Positions 44,801 through 54,324 of a stretch of 64,000 nucleotides of DNA are shown here, one piece after another. The stretch covers positions 992,001 to 1,056,000 of the forward strand of contig OX637630.1 in the NCBI GenBank assembly GCA_951802195.1. The letters are read 5' to 3'. Every line of letters starts with the position of its first letter. Within the stretch, counting starts at the first letter, position 1. The notes beneath the pieces are model-generated. The model saw only the letters and a list, made by a program, of their open reading frames with translations. It made no database searches and had not been told where the DNA came from. Position numbers and translations under genes: made by a program. Source of the stretch: Tausonia pullulans. Lineage: Eukaryota > Basidiomycota > Tremellomycetes > Cystofilobasidiales > Mrakiaceae.

Positions 44801-46442
44801 CGCCCATGTCGGTCATCATCACCGCGTTCGCGCCCGTCAAGGACGTCGCCCTCACGTGGACACCCCAGCTCCGGACTGACGCCGGCGAGTCCGTTCTCGT
44901 CTTTGTCGATCTCGCTCGCGGCCAGCAGCGTCTGGGCGGCTCAGCGCTCGCCCAATGCTTCAAGGGCATCGGTTCGACTCCGCCGGACGTTGAGGACGCC
45001 AAAACGATCCGCGCCTTCTTCGCGGCCGTCCAGACGCTCAAGGAAGACCACCCGGAAACCGTCCTCGCCTACCACGACCGTTCCGATGGAGGTCTTCTCG
45101 CCGCCGTCCTTGAGATGTGCTTCGCCGGCCGTGTTGGTGCGGAGATCGACCTTGACGAGCTTGACACGACGAACCCAACGGCAGACCTCCCGATCTCGGC
45201 GCTCTTCAACGAGGAGCTCGGCGCTGTCTTCCAGGTCTCCAAGGACAAGTTCTTCGAATTCACCGACGTTCTCGACGCCGCGGGCTTCCCCCACCGCGAC
45301 ATCCATGTCATCGGCAAAGTCAACTCTTCGCTCGAGGACCAGTCGGTTAAGATCCTCCACCACGGCAAGGAGCTCTTCTCCTCCTCTCGCGGTGCCCTCC
45401 AGCAGGCTTGGGCCGAGACATCGTACAAGATGCAGGCCGAGCGGGACGACCCCGTTCTCGCCAAGCAGGAGTTCGACGCCATCCTCGCTTCACCGACTGA
45501 GTCGGGCCTTACCTACAAAATCACGGCGCCCTTCCTTCCTCTCATCGACACGCCGTCGTGCCCCTCGCCTGTGCGTGCCCCGGATGCTCACTCGCCTAAA
45601 CCCCGGGTGGCAATCCTCCGCGAGCAGGGTGTCAACGGCTACGTCGAGATGGCCTGGGCATTCGCCGCGGCTGGATTTGAGGCCGTAGACGTGCACATGT
45701 CGGACATTATCACCGGCGTCGTCACGCTCGACTCCTTCCGCGGTATCGCTGCTTGCGGTGGCTTCTCGTATGGTGACGTCCTTGGTGCTGGCAACGGTTG
45801 GGCCAAGTCCATCCTTCTCCACGCTGGAGCACGCACTCAGTTCGTCAACTTCTTCGAGCGTGACGACACGTTCGCCCTCGGCGTCTGCAACGGCTGCCAG
45901 TTCTTCTCCCACCTCCGGGAGATCATCCCGGGCGCTCAGGACTGGCCGAACTTCAAGACGAACCAGTCGGAGCGGTTCGAGGGTCGCGTCTCGATGCTCA
46001 AGATTGAGGCTTCTAAGGAGTCCGTCTTCTTCCGTGGCATGGACGGTTCCCTTCTCCCTGTCGCCGTCGCTCACGGTGAGGGTCGCGCCTCGTTCCCCGA
46101 GACGTCGAAGGGCCTTTCGGCGGTCCGCGTGCCGTGTCGGTACGTTGGCAACGACGGCCAGCCGACGCAGGAGTACCCGCTCAACCCGAACGGCTCCCCG
46201 GACGCCATTGCCGCGCTTGAGACGCCCAACGGTCGCGTTCTCGCCATGATGGTGAGTCCCTCCCTTGGGTGTTACTTCTTCCTGATTGCTGACCTTCTTC
46301 CGTCCTTCTCTCCCATCAGCCTCACCCGGAGCGTGTCACGACCCTCCAGTCCAACTCGTGGTTCCCGCCGAATCTCGACTCGCAGGGCGGCCTTGGCCCC
46401 TGGTTCCGCATGTTCCAGAACGCGCGCGAGTGGTGTTCGTAG
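41862..46442 (+). CDS. ADE6: Phosphoribosylformylglycinamidine (FGAM) synthase
   Basis: Catalyses the ATP- and glutamine-dependent conversion of FGAR to FGAM, step four of purine synthesis, in the cytosol. Exons: a short first exon 41862-41884 (proposed), then 42051-43370, 43445-43939, 44007-46251 and 46320-46442, about 1401 residues. Family blocks include [50 protein letters not shown] and [17 protein letters not shown] in the two synthase halves. The C-terminal class I glutaminase has GVCNGCQ with the nucleophile near C1240, and AHGEGR. The protein ends FQNAREWCS, as the family does. The frame of exon 2 needs two bases from an upstream exon; 41862-41884 supplies them with a weak GTCCCT donor, but a donor 18 bases later also fits. 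Everything from exon 2 on is firm. Confidence 0.94.
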
Positions 46443-46683
46443 AAGGATTGTCGGATTCCCTTTTCTTTCCCTGTTGCATATTTCCATATCATTTTCTCAT
46501 CGTGTGCTTGTGACATGAGAGCGAAAGCAAGATCGACGATCTCAGCGCTGTCAGCGCAGGCAATTTGGGAAAGTTAAGGAGGGATGACGTACATCGCCGG
46601 CCTCCCCTCCCTCGGCCCTTTATTTTCCTCGCGCCTCTCTTACCTTCAATCACCAACCCCCCTTCCCTCACATCACACACACC

Positions 46684-47972
46684 ATGTCCTCTACCAACAG
46701 CAAGCCCCTTCCCCCAGGCTGGGTCGAACAGTTTGACACGAATCATCAAGCGCCCTTCTGGGTCGACACAACCAAGACTCCGCCGGTCTCGTCCTGGATT
46801 CAGTCAGTGCCTCCTGGTCGCCTTTCCCCTCGCCTCGACGTCCCAGCCTCTGATGATGACTCGAGTCATCTCCCTCAGCCCATCAGAGATCCAGCCACAG
46901 TATGCGCCTCCATCCGGCGCGCCGCCTCCGAAGACGGACGGAGGAAGCAGCAGCCAACCTTCCGTGCGTGTGACTGCTTCCCTCTCCGTCCTTCTCTACT
47001 CCTATTGTGCTCACTGGATCGCTGCTTCCATTCATAGAGCTACACCGGCCTCTCGACTCCACAGGGAGGAGGATCCGGCAGTCTCGCGGCCGACCGGGGA
47101 AATTATGGACCGCCAGCGCAGGACTACTCAAACTATCAGCAGCAACAGTATCAACAGCAGCAACAGCAGAGGTCCTCTGGTGGTGGGCTGCTGGGGAGCA
47201 TCAAGAATAAGCTTAGTGGTGGGGGTGGGCAGAGGCCGATGGGAGGCCAGCCGATGACGATGGTGAGGTCGCTCGCACGTATGAGCCCATCCGAGTTGGG
47301 CTGGTAGCCTGCTGACACATTGAGACGAGCAGCAGCAACCAATGTACGGCCAGCAACCGATGTACGGTCAGTCACCGATGTACGCCCAGCCGGCGTACGG
47401 CGGTGGCCGTCGGGTGCGTACTGGCCCTGAATTTGGATGAATCCGGTCCAGAATCCTCTCGTGCTGATTCTCAACGGCTGTTCGCTGCCTTCGACAAATG
47501 AAGATGGGCGGAGGAGGCATGGGCATGGGCGGCATGGCGCTTGCGTGAGTGATGCGAGCGAGGACTAATTAACGCTCTGATCTCCTCGTCGGCGGGTGAT
47601 GGGCGAAGTGGTCTACAGCTGATAAGAAACATGGTGTCTATTTGTGTTTACGTAGGGGTGGAGCTGGTCTCCTGGGAGGAGCCTTGATCGCCGACAGTAC
47701 GCAACCCTATATTGTGCTGTTCCTCACAGACAGGTCCTGAGATTCCTCGTTGACACCCATCTTTCGCTCGCTCGTTCCAGGCATCAGTATGTCTTCCTTT
47801 TTTTCCTTTTTTTTTGTCCGTTCATGCCAGCATCGTCAAGTCTGATTCACTGACGCCCTCTCCCTTTTGTGTAGACGACGGCCAAGAAGACGCATATCGG
47901 GAGGGCTACGATGACGGAGGAGGTGGAGGCGACGACTATGGAGGGGGTGACTTTGACGGCGGGGACTTCTGA
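46684..47972 (+). CDS. WW-domain, Gly/Gln-rich small protein
   Basis: Eight exons: 46684-46802, 46879-46963, 47038-47262, 47333-47413, 47504-47544, 47656-47696, 47781-47786 and 47875-47972, giving 231 residues. The N-terminus is a WW domain (LPPGWVEQFDTNHQAPFWVD, second Trp in SSWIHP), which binds Pro-rich peptides. A Gln/Tyr-rich stretch and MYGQ-type repeats follow. A glycine-rich hydrophobic segment (GGAGLLGGALIADSI) and an acidic Gly/Asp/Tyr tail complete the protein. I infer an adaptor; no specific function is known to me. The 6-nt exon 7 codes the end of Ser, then Ile and one base of Asn; skipping it also keeps the frame, so it needs transcript support. WW identity is firm. Confidence 0.8.
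47781..47786 (+). other. Proposed 6-nt microexon of the WW-domain gene
   Basis: The six bases GCATCA lie between TTCCAG and GTATGT and join neighbouring exons in frame (ALIADSINDGQ). Without them the product still reads through (IADNDGQ), so this is a prediction based on splice signals and on the shape of the conserved Gly-rich segment. Confidence 0.5.
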
Positions 47973-48619
47973 AGTGATAGTTTTATGATTGGACTTGAGC
48001 GAGTGTTCCTTGCGTAATCGTCAATGAGGACTGCGCGTACCTCGATCCAAGGGGTATGTCCGTGCCTGCGATCGACAAGACTAAAGAGAGACAGAAACGA
48101 AAGATAAAGGCACAGTTTATATCATCGATGTGTATTGTCGATGACATAGTGCCCAAAGTGAGCGTTGATAGATCCAGGAAGGGGGACCTACGGTGTGGAA
48201 AGACGTATTGAACGCGTCGCGTCTGTGGAAATCGATGACCTCAGGGGACGCGTCAGGATAAGTTTCGACGCGACGCGACAGGCGCGTCTGGCGTGGAACT
48301 GGAGGCGTGCCCTCCAGGAGGCCTGAAGGACAGTGCTTGAAGTCACCCTTCCGGTTTCTCTATATAGAGGTCAACGGAGGGTTTTCGTCATACAGGAAGT
48401 CTTAGCGGCGTCGTGGATCGTCGTCAGGGCAAAGAAGGACTTGAGAGAGGACGGGCGAATCGAGGGAAGCCACTGGTGCCGCGTTCGCTTCCCTCGCACT
48501 AAACCACCATACCCTTCCACTTGCATCATCCGCCCTTCGCTTCGTTTCGCTTCCGAGCTCTCCCGTCCTTCCCCTCTACATCCCTCGCTGGCCGCCGCTT
48601 TCATCTCACTTCTTCCGCC
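47973..48619. promoter_or_regulatory. Intergenic region with clustered ACGCGT-type motifs before RAD21
   Basis: These 647 bases hold the 3' end of the WW gene and the RAD21 promoter. ACGCGT occurs at 48212-48217 and 48248-48253, with near matches (ACGCGA, TCGCGT, GCGCGT) around them to 48290. In yeasts ACGCGT is the MluI cell-cycle box bound by the MBF factor. No gene is seen here. Confidence 0.45.
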
Positions 48620-51600
48620 ATGGTCAACGCGGACTTGCTCTTTAGGGTCCGCCCATCTGCGCTCTCTGCCCTCGCACTCTTGCATTACGCCAGCCCACTG
48701 ACCTCGTTCCCATCATACGCTCTCCTCGCTTCTGTTCATCCATTCATCCATTCATCCACTCTGATCTTCGACTCATTGATCGCTGCGACTATTCTCGCTT
48801 GCCTCCCCTTGAATCCGGTTCTTCAGAAGGACGGCCCGCTCGCCAAGGTCTGGCTGGCGGCCTCGATGGAGAACAAGTTGACCAAGAATCAGATCATCGC
48901 CTCGGACGTCGTCCAGCACGTCAGTGAGTAGAAGACATGCTTCAGACCGGGTGTGGAGCACGGATCGATTAATGTCGATGGAGGGAAGCCCCGCCCTTGA
49001 CCGGAGGTCGATCCCTCGTCGCTGAGGGACACTCTAGCTTCGCTCCCCTCTCTCCACGCGCTTGCGCGGACGATGGGTTCTCGCGATGCCAATGCTGCCT
49101 TCAACGCGTCTTTTCTCAATCCACCGACTGACTGAATGTATCCGAACTCTCTTAGAGGATATCATGCGCGAGCAGCAAGACCCGCTTGCCCTCCGCGTTT
49201 CCGGCCAGCTACTCCTGGGAGTTTGCAGAATCCACTCACGGAAACAGGTCTACCTCTCCGCCGAGGCCACCGAGGCTCTAAGCCAGATCAAAATTGTGAG
49301 ATTTTTGCCTCTTGGATGACCACGTGATTGCAGAAAGAGGAGAGGGAGCGCACGCTGATCGATCTGCCATTCTCTCGCCTCTAGCAAACTCGCCCAAGAC
49401 TCGTCGATCTCGCGGAGGATCAGCTGGCTGCTCCTCACCACGACCTCGACATGGACGACGGAGACCGCCTCGGCATGGATCTCGATTGGTGGGTGTTCCA
49501 AGGCTCGATGTCGTCGCCTTAGGAGGAGCCTCAGCTGAATGCTCATCTTGGTCCAATTCTAGGAACATGGGTCTTCCTAATTTCTATCCTGCCAGTCACG
49601 CTGGCGACGATCATGACGACATCGACTTTGGTGGGACTGATTCCCAGTACCTTAATGTCGGCCCCTCGGACGGCTTTCAGTCGCAGGACTTTGCGCTCGA
49701 TCTTGGCCTCCTCGACGACGAGGATGCAACCGTCGAAGGCGACGACACGCTTTCAGCCATCGAGATTGGTCGTGATGTCGCTCCCGCACGGTCAGCTCGT
49801 CTCTCGATGGGCTCTAAGTTTGGCGGTGGAGCGGACGACTCGTTTGACCTTGGAGGCGGGGCGAATCTCGATGTCCCGCTAGATCTCGATGACGATCGCC
49901 AGGGGATGGATATCGAGTTTGAGCAGCCGATCGACCTTGGCCTCGATGTGGACATGGGTGAAGGGGCGTACGACTACGATATTGACCTTGGCGCGGCTTA
50001 CGACGATCGGCCAGCTCCGGGGACGGCCGAGAACGTGCCTGAACTCGAACCTGCTGGAAACCGTCCCGATGAAAGCCAGTGCAAGTTCCAGTACTCTGTC
50101 ATCGCTCAACAGCCGAGCAAAGGCTGACTTCCCGCTTACACCGCCTCTTGTAGCCTCCCGCCTCTCGACCCCTCCTTCGCTTCAGGCTGAGTCCTCCATC
50201 GCTGCCAACCTCACCCCCCGCACGGCCGCCCGCATCTCCAACCTCGCTGGCAAGAGATCTGCCCTTGCCTCCGCCGCGACCACCAACGGCCCCGAGAAGA
50301 AGAAAAAGAGCGTCCGCGTCATCGTCGACGCGACGACCGAGCTCGATGCCAATCAGGGCATCCCCTCGGCTTCCCAGGCTGCGAGAGGAGCCAATCGGGA
50401 TCTTACGTCGATCCTCGCACCACAGTCGTTCCTCTCGGACTCGAGGACGGTTCTGAGGCTCCTTCAGGCGAGGGAGGACCCTATCGCGCATTACCTCCCG
50501 ACGCGCTCGGCGCCTACGGGGGAGCAGCTGGTTTATGTCGGCCCCAGGGGGCTTGGACCGGAACTAGCGAGCATGTTCCTCGTCCCGGCGTCGGTGCTTC
50601 GTCGGCAGCGGGAGGCCCCTTCAGACGACGAGGGCGAGAACGCTAAGCAGCGTAAGCGCGCCCGCCAAGAGGCGGAAGATGACGAGGACGTCGAGGCAGG
50701 TCGAAGAATCAGCCGGGTCCCCAGTCTTGGACCTCCGAGCTCGCGCGGTGGTGCTCGGAACGACGACGATCTGCTTCTCGGTAGGGAGGACGACGAAATG
50801 CCCTTCAATCTCGACGACTATCCTGCCGGCGGCGATGTCCTGGCCTACGACGACGTTCCACTCGACCTCGAAGGCCGGGAAGATGTCGCCGCGCTCTCTA
50901 CCGACGACGACGACTTTGCTGGTGGCGCACGTCGCCGCGCAAGTTCGCAAGCCCTGTCGCACATCGATGACGTTGATGCGGACGTGTACGACCGGCCGCT
51001 CGACATCGACGAGGACGCCCTCTCCATGCATGGTGGCTCGACAGCGGGCTCACAGGCGTCGCGCGCGAGTCGACACGCTCACGGAGGTGGAGGCCCGCTT
51101 GACATCTTCGACACTCGGTCTGGGTCATCACGCGCTGGTGACAGCCAAGGTCGTCCAAGCCAGAGGAGCCAGCGGGCAGGAAGCCGCGTTGGTTCGAGGG
51201 CCGGCAGCGTTGGTGCTCGTGGCGAGAGCCTTGCGCCGGGAGAAAATGTTCCTTCTTCGGCTTCAACCCCTCTCGGAGACGGTCACCTCAGCCGGAACAC
51301 AGGCAAAGCGCTCGCCGTGCTCCGAAAGTCGCTCGGGCCGGCCGATCAGGAGCAGCCTGCGGCGGCGGACGACGATATGGAGGCGGCCCAGGAGGAGCAA
51401 GCTCGTCGTGCCGTTCTTGACAGCGCCGTCACCGAGGTCGATGGCGTCAAGACGCTCAGTTTTGACAAAATCGCCGAGACCACGACGAAGCGCGCTGCGG
51501 CGTCCTTCTTCTACGAGCTCCTTCTCCTCGGAACAAAAGACTACGTCAAACTAGGCCAGCCCGAGGGCGCCTACTCAGACATTCAGGTTCAGGCCAAGCC

Positions 51601-51622
51601 GAAGCTCTTTGTTGGGCTCTAA
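48620..51622 (+). CDS. RAD21: RAD21/SCC1 cohesin kleisin subunit
   Basis: Kleisin that closes the cohesin ring and is cut by separase at anaphase. Proposed exons are 48620-48646, 48827-48923, 49156-49295, 49385-49488, 49563 to about 50078, and about 50113-51622, near 797 residues. The N-terminal Rad21 domain reads MVNADLLFRKDGPLAKVW and later DPLALRVSGQLLLGVCRIHS. The C-terminal winged helix is KRAAASFFYELLLLGTKDYV. The first exon is predicted from alignment length to the family start; the 180-nt intron after it is open in frame, so an ATG-started readthrough product is possible. The fifth intron is uncertain: the only junction keeping both flanks at full length is 34 nt, and weaker alternatives of 75-90 nt exist. 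The acidic, Asp/Ser-rich middle is typical. Rec8 is less likely given the well-kept mitotic N-terminus. Confidence 0.87.
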
Positions 51623-52030
51623 AGTCTCTCTATTTCTCCCTCTCTTTTATATCTTGACACTTCCGAACGTTTTATTCTTTCTTCATCGCTTTGTCAGTCT
51701 CTATCTCACTGTTCAGGAATGTTGCGCTACCTACCTACCCTCTCGGTCATGTCTTTTTTCTTCCTCCCTCTCTTGTCTGCTCGTGCTACCTCCCTCTTCC
51801 TCTCTTCCTTTCTTGTGTGCTCTTTATCTAATGCGTCACCCTCTGTTCATTGGCCTGCGAGAGAGATAAAAGGCAGTTTTGCGGTGTTTCATTCTATCCT
51901 AAATTTGAAACCCTTTTCCCAATCTAGGAGAAACAGAAGTCCCACACTACGCCAGCTCTCTTACTCGCCCTCGAAGAGGTACCATCCGACACCCCAGGAT
52001 TCTCCCTGAATGATCGATCGATATGAGGTA
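51623..52030. other. Convergent 3' region RAD21 / methyltransferase
   Basis: These 408 bases hold T/C-rich sequence on the plus strand (51630-51830) and no gene. Both neighbouring transcripts end here. Confidence 0.45.
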
Positions 52031-53950
52031 TCAGTGTCGGCCGGTGAAGAGTGAGTCTGAAGTGGCGGCATCACTGACGTGGTCGAGAGCGAAGAACTCG
52101 GCGACAGCGAGGTAAAAGACCCGGAAGCGGTAGAACGTCTTGTGAGCCCTGCCAGAGGAAGGTTGAAGAAATGTCAGTGTCCCCACTCTTGAAACCACCC
52201 TACCCAAAACCTTAAAGACCACTCGTACTCCGCCTTGCTAAGCCCCTTCTTCTCAGCATCGAGCTCAAGCGCACGAAGGCCCTCGGCCTTGTGCGCGTCC
52301 TGAAGCTTGAGCCAGGCCTCCGAGGTCCGACCATAGTGGGAGCCGTTGATAAACCACGAGCGCTGCAGGCGAAGGTCCTGTTGGAAGTAGGTAAACAGGT
52401 CAAAGGAGGGCATGGTGCCGCTGAGGTTTAAGAAGATGGGTAATAGGGTCAGCAGAGAGGGAAGAGGAGATGAGGGGGTGCAGGGGTTTGGGTCAACCAA
52501 CCCAGTGAAGAAGGTGCGTGCCATCTGCAGTTTGGGACAGAATCAGCCGATCGATCTACGAACTAGGAAGAAGGATAGCCATTCACCCATCCATCGTCGA
52601 GCTCGAAGTCGTAGGGGGAATCCTTGTGGCAGAAGATGTGGACAAAGAGGAGCGCCTCGCCACCCTTCGCCTCCTTCTTCGGCTTCAACCAGGTCGAGAT
52701 CTTGTGCAGAAGAGAAGAGTATTTTTTCATGTGTTCGAACATCTCTATCGAGAGGACACGGTCGAACCTGTTATAGAAGTGAGACGCGTGATAAAGGTGG
52801 TCGAAAATGTCAAGGGGGATCAGGGGTGATCTCAGAACAACCACACTCGTTGACCGCCTCAGAACTGCCTCATCGGCGAACTGGGCTAAGTATAGATCAC
52901 TTACTTCTTGTCGGCGAAGTCATAGACATTGACATCGCCGGTATAGACCTTAAAAATGGTCGCAGACGGTCCCCGCAGTGTCAGCCTGGATTACCCTTCC
53001 AATCAGCGCGTTGTTGCTCCTCACCTTCAAGTTGTTAAGACCACGCTGCCTAGCCTTGTCGTCGATCCAAGTCTTCTGCGTCGTGCTATTGCTGAGCAAC
53101 GTAAGATTGGCTTTAGGGTACCTCTGGCAGGGTCGTGCACGTCGACATCAATTCATCGTCAACTCTCATAACCTCTGTCTCTCGGTATAACAGGTGCAAT
53201 TCACTCACCTCGGCTAGATAGAGTCCCAGGCTACCCCATCCACAACCAAGATCAAGAATCTCCCACCCTTCGCCTGACTCGCCCTTGATCGGGAGCTTCG
53301 CCTTGACGCAGTACTCGGCCAGCGTGTACTCCTCGGCCTCGCCAAGTGTGGCGTTGGCGGAGGGGAAGACAGAGCATGAGTATTTGGCGCGGGGACCAAG
53401 GGTGGAGAGGATGAAGGGGGTAGCGACCTGGCAAGATGGGAGGAGAGGGAAGATAAACGAAAGTCATGCGCGGTTCATATGGGAAGCCGCATGCGCGCTC
53501 TCAGCCCTGCTGCGCCGTGCATGAAGCACTCTCGTCACCTCGGCAAGAGGAATGCCCCCCATACAGCCTGACAGCAGAGTGTCGACAGTCTATGCTCGTG
53601 AGCCCTCAGCAAGACGTACCTCGTAATGCTGTTCGTTGGCCTCGGCGGTCGAATCGGCAATGACATCACGCGCTTTGAGGGACTCGATGTAGTTCATCTT
53701 GCGCTCATGCTTCTCGGCGAGGTCGCCAGCGGTAATCCTGCCAAGACGCTCGCGGCAGAGGGTGCGGATGATGGGGCGGAGGAGGAAGTCCGGAATGTAG
53801 CCTGAAGAAAGGAGGAAGAAAGGGAGTATGTGCAAGGGAAAGGAGGTGAGCATCGAGCTCGCCGAGCTCGAGTCGAGACAGGCAGGCGGGCAGGTCCTGA
53901 GACAGACCGTTGTCGAGGGCGCTGTAAGCGAGAGGCATGACTCGATCCAT
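52031..53950 (-). CDS. Cyclopropane-fatty-acid-synthase-family methyltransferase
   Basis: A SAM-dependent methyltransferase of the CFA synthase / coclaurine N-methyltransferase-like family. Nine exons on the minus strand: 53950-53908, 53801-53620, 53427-53209, 53123-53025, 52948-52905, 52767-52587, 52524-52502, 52420-52211 and 52148-52031, giving 372 residues. The start MDRVMPLAYSALDNGYIPDF is typical of the fungal and plant homologues. SAM-binding motif I is EILDLGCGWGSLGLYLAE; then FDRVLSIEMFEHM, FFTGGTMPS, WFINGSHYGRTSEAWL and FYLAVAEFFAL follow, all family blocks. One exon is only 23 nt (coding MARTFFTG). No membrane segment or signal is seen. The substrate is not predictable: lipid methylation or cyclopropanation, or a small amine, are possible. 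The fungal sphingolipid C9-methyltransferase is unlikely because it is longer and membrane-anchored. Confidence 0.86.
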
Positions 53951-54324
53951 GACGAGTGGAAAGCTGAATGGGATGTTGGGTGATGAGGAGGGTTGGGGGT
54001 TGAAAGAGAATCGTGAGGAGAGGCAGGGAGAGACGGCGATGGGCGCCGGCGATTTCGTGCGCGATGATCGCTCCGGCTGTCAATCTCTTGTTGACGCGTC
54101 TCGGCCTCGATCCCCGCTCGATTCAAGGCCGCGGGATCGGGGAAACTGTAAAGCCTTTCACCGTATGATGAAGCCTCGGCGACGAATGGATCGGTGATCG
54201 TTCGCCCATGATAATTGCGCGTGATGTATGCTGTCGACGAGGGCGAACACATACTTTATATTCCACCACGACTAGGTACAACGAGAGATACTAATATCAA
54301 AATGTATTATAAGGGCGCACACGC
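53951..54324. promoter_or_regulatory. Promoter of the methyltransferase gene and 3' region of the permease
   Basis: These 374 bases lie between two minus-strand genes. I see no gene and no distinctive motif. Confidence 0.4.

Noticed and set aside
53590-54252. 220-codon minus-strand frame covering the start of the methyltransferase
   Set aside because: It reads through the first intron in the wrong frame; the family N-terminus MDRVMPLAYSALDN starts at 53950 and splices to 53801.
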